A stretch of DNA of 64,000 nt from Devosia psychrophila (GTDB lineage: Bacteria; Pseudomonadota; Alphaproteobacteria; Rhizobiales; Devosiaceae): the NCBI RefSeq assembly GCF_000971275.1, contig NZ_LAPV01000086.1, positions 1 through 64,000 on the forward strand. The letters run 5' to 3'. The position numbers and the translations under genes are program-made. A model generated the notes under the pieces. It searched no databases. It worked only from the letters and a program-made list of their open reading frames with translations, and was not told the DNA's origin. Shown here piece after piece: positions 15,477 to 23,954 of the stretch. Position 1 is the first letter of the stretch. Every line of letters begins with the position of its first letter.

Positions 15477-18400
15477 ATGCGGCGGGCCCCATGGGCCGCG
15501 CTGATCGGCGTCACCTTGGTGATGCTGGGCCTTGCCTTGCCTGTGGCGGCGCAAGAGCAGGGGCAGCTGTTTGCCACTCAGGAAGAGGGCTACGGCCGTC
15601 TTATCCTGAGCTTTCCCGGGCGTGACGATCTTCCAAAATACCAAATGCGTATCGAAAACGGCGTGCTGTCGCTGGAGTTTGATGAGAAAGTTTCGATCAT
15701 CCTGCCGGATGTCGGCGTCACCATGTCACCCTATCTTTCGGTGGCTCGCGTCGATCCGGACGGTCGCGGTTTGCGGCTAGGCCTGAAGTCTTCGTTCAAT
15801 TTCAATCGTATAGAAGCCGGCGAAAAGCTGTTCGTCGATCTGTTGCCGACCAACTGGCAGGGCATGCCGCCGCCGCTGCCGCAGGAAATCATCGACGAGC
15901 TGGCGGAACGGGCGCGCCTCGCTGCCATCAAGGCGGAACGCGATCGCAAGGCTGCCGATGTGGTGGAGCTGAAGCCAGCGGCGACGGTGCGTGTCGGTCG
16001 CAACCCGACCTTCATGCGCGTGCAGTTTGACTGGACCGTGCCGACCATGGCCGAATATGTGCAGGAGGGCGAGGCCGCCCATATCGCTTTCGAGTGGCCT
16101 GTCGGCGTCGATCTGCGCAGTTTGGCGGCGGACCTGCCGCCCGAAATCGGCTCGGTCGAGAACGTAGTCAGTCCCGATGGCACGCTGGTGACGCTGGTGC
16201 TGGCCGAGGGCGTAACGCCGCGTTTCTATGAGAATTCGCCACGCCAGTTTGTGCTGGACGTGGATATTGCCGGTGAGGGTCTGCCCAGTTTTACCGCTGC
16301 CAGCCTCGCCGATGGCGTTGCCAAGGAGCCGGAACTGCAACACAGCGGGCCTGACTCGGCAAAAGTGGACATGCTGTATCCCTCGGGCGTGGCGCCGACG
16401 GTTACGCCCTTCGTCAGTGTGCTCGGCTCCACCGTCCGGGTGATCTTTCCGTTCGAGCAGGACACGCCGGCAGCCGTGTTCCGCCGTGGCGATACGGTTT
16501 GGATGATCTTTGACACGGTGTCCGGCATTGCCGCGCCCGCCCAATCATCCGACCTCGATGCGCTGACCAGCGAATTTGCGGTGATCGCCTCGGGCGATAC
16601 GCAGGTGGTGCGCATCGAGCTGTCGCAGGATCGCCTCGCGACGCTTGGTTCAGAAGGCATGGCCTGGGTGCTGTCGCTGGGCGACATCATGCTGACGCCG
16701 ACCGAGCCCATTAACCTCAGCCGCCGCCGGGACCTCCAAGGCGCCTTCGAAGTGGTGGCCGATGTGCAGCGGCCGGCGCGTATCCATGATTTCCGCGATC
16801 CGCTGGTCGGGGACATGCTCAAGGTGGTTACGGCCTATCCGCCGGCGCGTGGCGTGGTGCGCACGCTCGACTATGTCGAGTTCTCGGCGCTGCGCAGCGT
16901 GCATGGGCTGGTGATCAAGCCGGAGAGCCCGGAACTGTCGGTCGCCATCGAGAATGATCTGGCGGTGCTATCGACGCCGGAGGGCCTGACCGTGTCGGCC
17001 CATGATACGCCGCGCACTATCAGCAATGGCGTCACCGAATCCCCGCGCAGCAGCTTCGTCGATCTGACGGCGCTGGAAGAAAAAGACTATGGCGTCCTTA
17101 ACCGGCATCTGGAAGACCTGCAGGCTCAGGCCGCTGCTGACGAAGGCCGGGATCGTGATCTGGCGCGTCTCGACCTGGCGCAATATTACGTGGCCAACCG
17201 GTTTGCGCATGAGGCGCTGGGCGTGCTGTCCGTGCTGGAGGCCGACCTCAAGGCCGAAGACCTAACGCGGCGCATGCGCATGACGCGCGCCATCGCCGAC
17301 ACGCTGGCGGCGCGCCCTGAAGAGGCGCTGGCCATTCTCAATGCCGACTCGATGGGCCAGGAAGTCGATGCCCTGTTGTGGCGGACGATCGCCCGCGCCG
17401 ATGCTTATGATTTCAAGGGCGCGCGTGAAGATGCAGTGGAAGCCAACAGCGTGGCCGAGAGCTACCCGCAGTGGGTGCGCAACAAGTTCTATTTCGCGGC
17501 GGCGCGCGCTGGCGTCGAAAGCGACGATATTGGGATTGCCGAGCGGTTCCTCGAACAGATCGAATTTGCCAGCCTCGACCTGGAGCAGGCGAGTCTTTAT
17601 CACCTGATGTCCGGCCGCATCGATGAGGGCAGGGGGCGGGTGTCGGAGGCTATCGATACATATGGCCAGGTGATTGCCGCCGATATCCGGCCAACGCGCG
17701 CCGAGGCGATCTATCGCACCTTGCGCCTGCTGAACCAGCAGGGAACGCTCGACCTCAACAAGGCGGCGGAGACCCTGTCGGCCGAGTCGCTGTTGTGGCG
17801 TGGCAATCCGCTGGAAGCGGACATGCAGGCGATGCTGGCGGACTTCTATTTCCGCGAGGGCAACTATCGCCTCGGCTTCGAGACGGTTCGCCAGGCCGTC
17901 AGCACCTATCCAGAAAGCCCGCCGATCAACGCTTTACGCGATGAAGCGCAGGCCAAATTCGGCGAATTGTTCCTCGATGGCGCGGCTGACTCGCTGGGGC
18001 CGGTCGATGCGCTGAGCCTCTATTATGACTTCCGCCAACTGACCCCGCCCGGCGCGCGCGGCGATGAGATGATCCGTAACCTGGCCCGTCGGCTGGTGCG
18101 GGTCGACCTGTTGCCGCAGGCGGCGGAACTGCTGCAATACCAGCTGGACAATCGCCTCAAGGGCATAGCGCGGACCCAGATCGCGGCCGACCTGGCGATC
18201 ATCTATCTGGCGGATCGCAAGCCGCAGGACGCCATTCGGGTGCTCAATGCGACGCAATTGCCGGGCCTGCCGGATGCGCTGCAACGGCAACGCCGGGTGC
18301 TCGAAGCGCGGGCGATGATCGACGGCGGCCGCGATCAGCTGGCGTTGGACCTGCTGCGTGATCTGAATGGCACGGATGCCGCGCTGTTGCGCATCGACGC

Positions 18401-18794
18401 GCACTGGAAAGCCAAGCGCTATGCCGAGGCCAGCGAATTGCTCGAGGCGCTTTATGCCGATCAGATCGGCGGCAGGCCTTTGGGACAACAGGTTCGCATG
18501 GGCTTGATCAAGGCCGGTGTTGGCTTTGCTCTGGCCGGCGACCAGTTTGGCTCATCTCGCCTGCGTTCCAAATATGGGGATGCGATGGTGACGACGCCGG
18601 AGTGGCCGATGTTCGACCTCGTGACCGGCCAGGCCGAGATCACCAGCGTCGAGTTCAAGATCGTGGCCAGCCAGGTTGCGGGCGTGGACGGGATCAATGC
18701 GTTCCTGGCATCGTATCGTGACACATATGCTGCTGACGGCGCTCTGGCGCCGCTTACCGCCAGCCAGCCAGACGCGGGCATCGCTAGCCGCTGA
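15477..18794 (+). CDS. Large exported TPR-containing protein of the flagellar region
   Basis: Not recognised as a named protein. The start at ATG 15477 gives a signal peptide (MRRAPWAALIGVTL..VAAQEQ); the frame also allows a GTG at 15453. About 1105 residues. The first half (30-520) is rich in beta-strand patterns such as GRLILSFPGRDDLPKYQMRI and VRVIFPFEQDTPAAVFRRGD, which look like AMIN-type envelope domains; this is inference. The second half (about 550-1100) is alpha-helical with TPR-like units (RLDLAQYYVANRFAHEALGV, YRLGFETVRQAVSTYPESP). It overlaps fliP, which is convergent, by 11 bp. Position within the flagellar block suggests a periplasmic scaffold for the motor or for envelope control. 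Confidence 0.75.
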   Translation: MRRAPWAALIGVTLVMLGLALPVAAQEQGQLFATQEEGYGRLILSFPGRDDLPKYQMRIENGVLSLEFDEKVSIILPDVGVTMSPYLSVARVDPDGRGLRLGLKSSFNFNRIEAGEKLFVDLLPTNWQGMPPPLPQEIIDELAERARLAAIKAERDRKAADVVELKPAATVRVGRNPTFMRVQFDWTVPTMAEYVQEGEAAHIAFEWPVGVDLRSLAADLPPEIGSVENVVSPDGTLVTLVLAEGVTPRFYENSPRQFVLDVDIAGEGLPSFTAASLADGVAKEPELQHSGPDSAKVDMLYPSGVAPTVTPFVSVLGSTVRVIFPFEQDTPAAVFRRGDTVWMIFDTVSGIAAPAQSSDLDALTSEFAVIASGDTQVVRIELSQDRLATLGSEGMAWVLSLGDIMLTPTEPINLSRRRDLQGAFEVVADVQRPARIHDFRDPLVGDMLKVVTAYPPARGVVRTLDYVEFSALRSVHGLVIKPESPELSVAIENDLAVLSTPEGLTVSAHDTPRTISNGVTESPRSSFVDLTALEEKDYGVLNRHLEDLQAQAAADEGRDRDLARLDLAQYYVANRFAHEALGVLSVLEADLKAEDLTRRMRMTRAIADTLAARPEEALAILNADSMGQEVDALLWRTIARADAYDFKGAREDAVEANSVAESYPQWVRNKFYFAAARAGVESDDIGIAERFLEQIEFASLDLEQASLYHLMSGRIDEGRGRVSEAIDTYGQVIAADIRPTRAEAIYRTLRLLNQQGTLDLNKAAETLSAESLLWRGNPLEADMQAMLADFYFREGNYRLGFETVRQAVSTYPESPPINALRDEAQAKFGELFLDGAADSLGPVDALSLYYDFRQLTPPGARGDEMIRNLARRLVRVDLLPQAAELLQYQLDNRLKGIARTQIAADLAIIYLADRKPQDAIRVLNATQLPGLPDALQRQRRVLEARAMIDGGRDQLALDLLRDLNGTDAALLRIDAHWKAKRYAEASELLEALYADQIGGRPLGQQVRMGLIKAGVGFALAGDQFGSSRLRSKYGDAMVTTPEWPMFDLVTGQAEITSVEFKIVASQVAGVDGINAFLASYRDTYAADGALAPLTASQPDAGIASR

Positions 18795-19578
18795 CGAAAC
18801 TTCGGACCAGCGAGCCGGCGACGAGATACCAACCGTCAACCAACACGAAGAAGATCAGCTTGAACGGCAGCGAAATCACCACTGGTGGCAGCATCATCAT
18901 GCCCATGCTCATCAGTACCGAGGCCACGACCATGTCGATGACCACAAAGGGCAGAAACAGCAGGAAGCCGATTTCGAAGGCGCGACGCAGTTCCGAGATC
19001 ATGAAGGCCGGGACAAGCAACTGAAGCGGGATGGCCTCGGGCTCATCGGGGACCGGCGCCTCGGTCAGGTCGTAAAACAGCGTGAGATCCTGCTCGCGCA
19101 CATTGGCGCGCATAAATTCGTGAAACGGCGCGACGCCTAGCTCGAAGGCTTCGGTAATCTCGATATCGCCCGCCAGCAAAGGCGCAATACCCTGGTCATA
19201 GGACTGCTGCAGCGTCGGCTGCATGACGAAGATGGTCAGGAACAGGGCCAGCGATACCATCACCGAATTTGGTGGTGCGGTCTGCAGGCCGATGGCGGTG
19301 CGCAGCAGCGACAGTACGACCACGATGCGGGTGAAGCTGGTGACCATCACGAGGATTGATGGCGCCAGCGACAGTAGGGTGATCAGCCCGATGATCTGGA
19401 CGGCACGCTCCGTGATCGTGGTGTCGTCGCCAAAGTCGATCGAGACGTCCTGCCCGAAAGCAAGGCTGGGCATCAGCGCCAGCAGCACCACGGACGCAAG
19501 GCCGGCAATGGGAACGAGCCGCCGCAGCGACGACCGCACGGCCCTACTTCCGGTTAGCCTCGCTATTGTCATCGACAA
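18784..19578 (-). CDS. fliP: Flagellar export apparatus protein FliP
   Basis: Core membrane component of the flagellar type III export gate with FliQ and FliR. N-terminal cleavable signal (about 1-43), then the FliP signature VMVTSFTRIVVVLSLLRTAIGLQTAPPN and four membrane segments; the C-terminus has SELRRAFEIGFLLFLPFVVID and MGMMMLPPVVISLPFKL. 264 residues. The first 35 bp overlap the end of fliO, and the last 11 bp overlap the convergent TPR gene. Separated from fliQ-fliR, which lie on the other strand 2.2 kb away. Confidence 0.96.
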   Translation of the reverse strand: MSMTIARLTGSRAVRSSLRRLVPIAGLASVVLLALMPSLAFGQDVSIDFGDDTTITERAVQIIGLITLLSLAPSILVMVTSFTRIVVVLSLLRTAIGLQTAPPNSVMVSLALFLTIFVMQPTLQQSYDQGIAPLLAGDIEITEAFELGVAPFHEFMRANVREQDLTLFYDLTEAPVPDEPEAIPLQLLVPAFMISELRRAFEIGFLLFLPFVVIDMVVASVLMSMGMMMLPPVVISLPFKLIFFVLVDGWYLVAGSLVRSFVSG

Positions 19579-20188
19579 GGTCGGTGCCTTCTATCTCTCG
19601 CCGCGCATTGTCCTCCTTAGCTGAGTCGGTGGCTGGCAAGACGGGGGGCACGGAGTTTTCGGGGGAAACCGCCAAATCCATTTCACTGACCGGGCGGAGC
19701 AGGCCGGTATGGCGCAGGGAGAGATGGGCCTTCTTGTTGGTCGGCTGCCCAAGCTGGCGCAATTGCTCGATGGCTGTTGCGTGCTCGGCGGCGGGCTGGG
19801 CCGCCGCCGCCGGTGCGACTGGCTTGGCGGGTGGAGCAGGCCTGCGGGCGGCCACCATGGGAACGGGGCGCCGGGTCGGCTGGGCTGCTGGCACTGCTTC
19901 TACCGCAATGCCGGTTTCAATGACCAGGTCCTGCGCGCCGCCAGTGAGAATCAGATGCTCGACATTGTCGCGACGGATGATCAGCAATTGGCGCTTCGGA
20001 TCGAGCGGCAAGCTATCGACAACGGAGAGGCGCCGGTTGCGGCCGCGGCCGACATTGCCGGAAGCCTTGAACAGCAGCTTGAGCAGCCACAAGACCAGCA
20101 GGATGGCTACGACAACCGCTGCGAGGGCGAAGATTGCGGTCAGAACGCTATTGCCGGTGCCACCGAAGAGGCTGGTGATGAAACTCAT
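19544..20188 (-). CDS. fliO: Flagellar biosynthesis protein FliO
   Basis: Small membrane protein that assists assembly of the FliP ring. Start at ATG 20188 (MSFITSLFGG). One membrane segment (about 13-38), then the conserved SVVDSLPLDPKRQLLIIRRDNVEHLILTGG region of FliO. It continues with a Pro/Ala-rich tail to 214 residues. Overlaps fliP by 35 bp, so the pair is one operon. Divergent from flgB with a shared promoter region. Confidence 0.88.
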   Translation of the reverse strand: MSFITSLFGGTGNSVLTAIFALAAVVVAILLVLWLLKLLFKASGNVGRGRNRRLSVVDSLPLDPKRQLLIIRRDNVEHLILTGGAQDLVIETGIAVEAVPAAQPTRRPVPMVAARRPAPPAKPVAPAAAAQPAAEHATAIEQLRQLGQPTNKKAHLSLRHTGLLRPVSEMDLAVSPENSVPPVLPATDSAKEDNARREIEGTDLVDDNSEANRK

Positions 20189-20294
20189 GTCGTCTCCAAA
20201 ACAGGTGCTGCCCGAATCCGGGCGGCACATATTGCCTATCACATCCCGATAAATGTGCAGAATGCGAGACGTGCAATGCCGTAACGCGCTGCGG

Positions 20295-20309
20295 TTAACA
20301 CTTGATTAA
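20295..20309 (+). promoter_or_regulatory. Perfect CtrA box between fliO and flgB
   Basis: TTAA (20295-20298), seven bases, TTAA (20306-20309), followed by CC: an exact match to the CtrA consensus TTAA-N7-TTAA. It sits 65 bp before the flgB start and about 107 bp before fliO on the other strand. A GANTC methylation site (GACTC, 20351-20355) lies between it and flgB. Confidence 0.7.
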
Positions 20310-20373
20310 CCATAGGTCGGCAAGAATTGCCCATCGCGTTGCAATTTGCAGACTCAGCGGAGGACGTTGGCTG

Positions 20374-20781
20374 ATGGGCCTGATGAACATGCCAGTGTTT
20401 GCGGCACTGACGGACAAGATGCGTTGGCATCAGAGCCGTCAAGGCCTGCTGGCCGAGAACGTGGCCAACGCCGAGACGCCCGGATATCGCGGCCGCGACC
20501 TGGAGCAGTATGATTTTGCCCGTCGCGCCAGCGGCTTCTCCTCGGCGACGGTGACCACGACGGCGACCCAGCCGACGCATTTCTCGGTCTCGAGCGGCGA
20601 AAGCAGTGCCTTTGGCGCGCAGCAGATGGCCAATTTCGAGATCACGCCGGAAGGCAATGGCGTGTCGCTCGAAGACGAGATGATGAAGGTCACGACCAAC
20701 TCGATGGACTACCAGGCCGCGACCAGCCTCTACCAAAAATCGATCAAAATCCTCAAGACCGCAATGGGCCGCCAATCTTAG
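20374..20781 (+). CDS. flgB: Flagellar proximal rod protein FlgB
   Basis: Proximal rod protein at the base of the flagellar axis. The start at 20374 (MGLMNMPVFAAL) has GGAGG 12 nt upstream and gives 135 residues, the normal FlgB length; the frame is open further upstream but that part is not FlgB-like. Motif LAENVANAETPGYRGRDL and C-terminal NSMDYQAATSLYQKSIKILKTAM are typical. First gene of flgB-flgC-fliE, downstream of a perfect CtrA box. Confidence 0.95.
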   Translation: MGLMNMPVFAALTDKMRWHQSRQGLLAENVANAETPGYRGRDLEQYDFARRASGFSSATVTTTATQPTHFSVSSGESSAFGAQQMANFEITPEGNGVSLEDEMMKVTTNSMDYQAATSLYQKSIKILKTAMGRQS

Positions 20782-20802
20782 GCGACAGAGAGTTAGCGTC
20801 AC

Positions 20803-21213
20803 ATGGACTTCAGTTCTTCGCTCAAGATCGCCGCTACGGGCCTGCATGCCCAGACGGCCCGGATGCGCGTCATTGCGGAAAACCTGGCCAATGCCGACTC
20901 TGCCGGCAAGACCCCGGGCGAAGAGCCTTATCGTCGGCGCATCCCGACTTTCCAGGCTGCTTTCGACGCGGAGGTGGGCGGCAAGGTCGTTGAAGTGGGC
21001 AGCATCGCCTATGACATGAGCGATTTCAGCTCCCGCTATGAGCCCGGTCACCCGGCGGCCGATGCGACGGGCTACGTGCAATATCCGAACGTCAATCCGC
21101 TGATCGAGACGATGGACATGCGCGAGGCCCAGCGCACCTACGAGGCCAATCTCAACGTCGTCACCGTAACGCGCCAGATGCTCGGGCGCACGCTCGACAT
21201 TTTGCGCGGCTAA
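20803..21213 (+). CDS. flgC: Flagellar proximal rod protein FlgC
   Basis: Proximal rod protein. 136 residues with the N-terminal LKIAATGLHAQTARMRVIAENLANADS and the C-terminal PNVNPLIETMDMREAQRTYEANLNVV region that defines FlgC. Follows flgB after 21 bp. A GAGAGTTAGCG stretch precedes the ATG. Confidence 0.96.
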   Translation: MDFSSSLKIAATGLHAQTARMRVIAENLANADSAGKTPGEEPYRRRIPTFQAAFDAEVGGKVVEVGSIAYDMSDFSSRYEPGHPAADATGYVQYPNVNPLIETMDMREAQRTYEANLNVVTVTRQMLGRTLDILRG

Positions 21214-21214
21214 C

Positions 21215-21266
21215 AAAGCGTTTTCAGGAAAAGTGTACGTCGGTTTTCCGGTCCGAAAGCGCGACA
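21215..21266. repeat. AAGCGTTTTCAGGAAAAGTG-type palindromic repeat between flgC and fliE
   Basis: AAAGCGTTTTCAGGAAAAGTG continues into ACGTCGGTTTTCCGG and TCCGAAAGCGCGAC. The blocks GGAAAA and TTTTCC form an inverted repeat, as do CGTTTTC and GAAAGCG at the ends. Elements with this sequence are common in rhizobial spacers. Here it lies inside an operon, in the fliE leader. Confidence 0.65.
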
Positions 21267-21290
21267 AGACTCTGAAGCAGGAATCCATAA

Positions 21291-21626
21291 ATGGCTATCA
21301 GCACACCCTTTAATGCCGCGACGGCCGCCTATGGCAATGCCAGCCGGTTGATCAACCAGGCCGCAAAACCCAATACCGACCTGCAGGCACTGGCCGGCTC
21401 GAACGGCGGCGGCAGCTTCGCCGATATCCTGGCCCAGCAGGTGCAGGGCGTGGTCGAGGCCGGCAAGACATCTGACTCGATGGCAATCGATATGGTCAAC
21501 GGCAAGGCCAATGTCGTGGACATGGTGACCGCGCTGAGCGAGACCGAAATCGCCATCGAGAGCATGGTCACTGTCCGCGACAGAGTGATCTCCGCCTACG
21601 AAGAAATCATGCGCATGCCCATCTAA
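21291..21626 (+). CDS. fliE: Flagellar hook-basal body complex protein FliE
   Basis: Links the MS ring to the rod. 111 residues, with the family's C-terminal helix: SDSMAIDMVNGKANVVDMVTALSETEIAIESMVTVRDRVISAYEEIMRMPI. The N-terminus is rich in Ala/Asn, as usual. The 77-bp gap to flgC is filled by a palindromic repeat; a large palindrome follows directly after the stop codon. Confidence 0.94.
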   Translation: MAISTPFNAATAAYGNASRLINQAAKPNTDLQALAGSNGGGSFADILAQQVQGVVEAGKTSDSMAIDMVNGKANVVDMVTALSETEIAIESMVTVRDRVISAYEEIMRMPI

Positions 21627-21743
21627 TTCGGCTGAGGCTGGTCTGCAAATGCCAGTTTGCTGCGCTTCCGGTGCTCACGTACTTTAACGTACGCTCCGCT
21701 CCGGTTCTCCCGAACCGGCATTTTCGACTCAGCCTAAGCCGAA
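21627..21743. repeat. 117-bp near-perfect palindrome after fliE (GCTTCCGGTGCTCACGT core), copy 2
   Basis: Starts TTCGGCTGAGGCTG one base after the fliE stop and ends with CTCAGCCTAAGCCGAA, its near-exact reverse complement. In between are TGCGCTTCCGGTGCTCACGT, the palindrome TACTTTAACGTA and GCTCCGCTCCGGTT. The core matches the element at 15163-15310. A strong hairpin in RNA is expected, separating fliE from the fliQ promoter. Confidence 0.75.
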
Positions 21744-21785
21744 TACCAACATCCCGAGTGTGGGTACCATCGCCGAACGGCTGCG

Positions 21786-21800
21786 TTAGGATTATCTTAA
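21786..21800 (+). promoter_or_regulatory. CtrA-like box upstream of fliQ
   Basis: TTAG (21786-21789), seven bases, TTAA (21797-21800), then CC: 7 of 8 bases match TTAA-N7-TTAA. It lies 31 bp before the fliQ start at 21832. Confidence 0.5.
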
Positions 21801-21831
21801 CCCTGCGCGATTCGTGCGCAGCGAGACCAGT

Positions 21832-22098
21832 ATGACCGGCGCCGAAGTTCTCGATATTGCCAGTGACGGCATCTGGGTGCTGATCATCGTATCGGCGCCC
21901 ATGATGATCGTGGGCCTTGTGGTCGGCGTCGTCATCGCGCTGTTCCAGGCGCTGACGCAGATCCAGGAACAGACCCTGGTGTTCGTGCCCAAAATCATTG
22001 CCATCTTCGTCACCATGCTGCTGACCCTGCCATTTCTGGGTGCCACCATGGGCGGGTTCATGAACCGCGTGGTCGACATGATCATCGTGGGCGGCTGA
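21832..22098 (+). CDS. fliQ: Flagellar export apparatus protein FliQ
   Basis: Export gate component. The ATG at 21832 gives the standard 88 residues with two membrane segments: IWVLIIVSAPMMIVGLVVGVVIALFQALTQIQEQTLVFVPK and the second segment up to MIIVGG. A GTG at 21814 in frame would add six residues. fliR begins three bases after the stop. Confidence 0.96.
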   Translation: MTGAEVLDIASDGIWVLIIVSAPMMIVGLVVGVVIALFQALTQIQEQTLVFVPKIIAIFVTMLLTLPFLGATMGGFMNRVVDMIIVGG

Positions 22099-22100
22099 CG

Positions 22101-22868
22101 GTGACGATCGGCCTCAACTGGCTACCCAATACGGCGTTTATCTATCTGCTGCTGTTTTCCCGCATAGGCACCATCTTGATGCTGATGCCGGCCTTGGGGG
22201 AAGACATGATCCCAGCGCGGATGCGGCTGGGCTTTGCACTGGCGTTCACACTGGTGGTGTATCCGCTGCTGTCGGCAAGCCTGCCGGTGATGCCTGAGAG
22301 CATCATCGACATCATTGGCCTGATCTTTCACGAGGTGGCCATCGGCCTGATCCTTGGCGCCATTGCGCGCATCACGGTGATGGCGACGCAGGTGGCGGGC
22401 GCCATCATCGCCTTCCAGACCGGTCTATCCAGCGCCATGGCTGCGGACCCGACGCAAGTCGGTGTGCAAGGCGCGGTTTTCGGCAGCTTCCTGAGCTTTT
22501 TGGGCATGGTGCTGATCTTTGCGACCGACCTGCATCATGTCGCGCTGGCCGCCACGTATGACAGCTACATGGTGTTTCCGCTCGATGCGCCGCTGATGTT
22601 CGACGACGCGGCGCAATTGGCCATCAAGACCGTTGCCGGCGCGTTCAGCATCGGCATTCAGATGTCGGCGCCGTTCATCGTGTTTGGACTGGTGTTCAAC
22701 CTCGGTGCCGGCATCATGGCGCGGTTGATGCCGGCGATGCAGGTGTTCTTCGTTTTGATGCCGGCCAACATCATGATCGGCCTGATCCTGTTCGCGCTGC
22801 TGCTCACCTCGATGATGGGCTGGTATTTGAGTGCTTTTGAGAATCATCTCGCGATGTGGCGAGGATAA
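22101..22868 (+). CDS. fliR: Flagellar export apparatus protein FliR
   Basis: Export gate component. GTG start at 22101 directly after fliQ. 255 residues, six membrane segments. The RIGTILMLMPALGEDMIPARMRLGFALAF segment and FQTGLSSAMAADPTQ are typical of FliR. Runs on into flhB with a 3-bp gap, so fliQ-fliR-flhB form one operon. Confidence 0.95.
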   Translation: MTIGLNWLPNTAFIYLLLFSRIGTILMLMPALGEDMIPARMRLGFALAFTLVVYPLLSASLPVMPESIIDIIGLIFHEVAIGLILGAIARITVMATQVAGAIIAFQTGLSSAMAADPTQVGVQGAVFGSFLSFLGMVLIFATDLHHVALAATYDSYMVFPLDAPLMFDDAAQLAIKTVAGAFSIGIQMSAPFIVFGLVFNLGAGIMARLMPAMQVFFVLMPANIMIGLILFALLLTSMMGWYLSAFENHLAMWRG

Positions 22869-22871
22869 GCC

Positions 22872-23954
22872 ATGAGCGACGAAGCCCCCGAGAACGACTC
22901 AAAAACAGAAGACCCTTCTCAAAAGAAGCTGCAGGACGCGCGCGAGAAGGGTGATGTCGCCAAGAGCCAGGAAGTGGTCACCTGGTTCATGCTGCTGGGA
23001 TCGGCTGCGATCTTTGCCATGATGGCGCCGGGTACCGCGGCTCATCTCGCTACTACGCTCAAGGTGCTGATCGAGAATGCCGATCGCTTCGACCTGAGCG
23101 GCGCGGGATTTGGCGCGTTTTTCAACAATCTAGCGCTGACGCTGGTCGGCACGGTGATGATCCCGCTGGTCGTGTTGTCGATTTGCGCCATTCTCGCCAA
23201 CCTGATCCAGCATCAGCCGCTGCTTTCGACCGAGCCGATTACGCCAAAACTCTCCAAGATTTCGCCGATGGCGGGCGCCAAGCGGCTGTTTTCGATGGAG
23301 TCGCTGGTCAATTTTGGCAAGGGTCTGCTCAAGATCAGCATCGTCGGCGCGGTGGTCGTGATGGTGGTTTGGCCGGAGCGCGACCGGCTCGACACCATGA
23401 TGACGGCCGACCCGCTGATCATCCTGGCCGATTTTCAGGAGATGGGCGTCAAAATATTCCTGGCCGTGCTGATTGTTGTCACCGCCATTGCCGGGGCCGA
23501 CTATTTCTACGTCCGCCAGAAATGGTGGAAAAAGCAGATGATGACGCTGCAGGAGACGCGCGACGAGTACAAGCAGCAGGAGGGCGACCCCCATATCAAG
23601 GGCAAGCTGCGCCAGTTGCGCCAGGAAAAGTCACGCCAACGCATGATGCAGGCGGTGCCCGACGCCACGGTGGTCATCACCAACCCGACCCACTTTGCCG
23701 TGGCGTTGAAATACGACAAGGGCATGAAGGCCCCGCAGGTGGTTGCCAAGGGCGCCGATACCGTGGCATTTCGTATCCGTGAACTGGCCAAAGAGCATGA
23801 CGTGCCGATCGTCGAGAACCCGCCGTTGGCGCGTGCGCTGTTTGCCAGCGTTGACATCAACGGGGTGGTTCCCACTGAGCATTTCAAGGCGGTGGCCGAG
23901 GTCATCGGCTTCGTGATGCGCCTCAAGCGCGGCGCCGGCTGGAAGTCCAGCTAG
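22872..23954 (+). CDS. flhB: Flagellar export switch protein FlhB
   Basis: Sets the substrate order of the flagellar export system. The N-terminal tail DSKTEDPSQKKLQDAREKGDVAKSQEV is a FlhB hallmark. Four membrane segments follow, and the cytoplasmic domain contains the autocleavage motif NPTH (residues 271-274). 360 residues. Last gene of fliQ-fliR-flhB; cckA follows after 143 bp. Confidence 0.97.
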   Translation: MSDEAPENDSKTEDPSQKKLQDAREKGDVAKSQEVVTWFMLLGSAAIFAMMAPGTAAHLATTLKVLIENADRFDLSGAGFGAFFNNLALTLVGTVMIPLVVLSICAILANLIQHQPLLSTEPITPKLSKISPMAGAKRLFSMESLVNFGKGLLKISIVGAVVVMVVWPERDRLDTMMTADPLIILADFQEMGVKIFLAVLIVVTAIAGADYFYVRQKWWKKQMMTLQETRDEYKQQEGDPHIKGKLRQLRQEKSRQRMMQAVPDATVVITNPTHFAVALKYDKGMKAPQVVAKGADTVAFRIRELAKEHDVPIVENPPLARALFASVDINGVVPTEHFKAVAEVIGFVMRLKRGAGWKSS

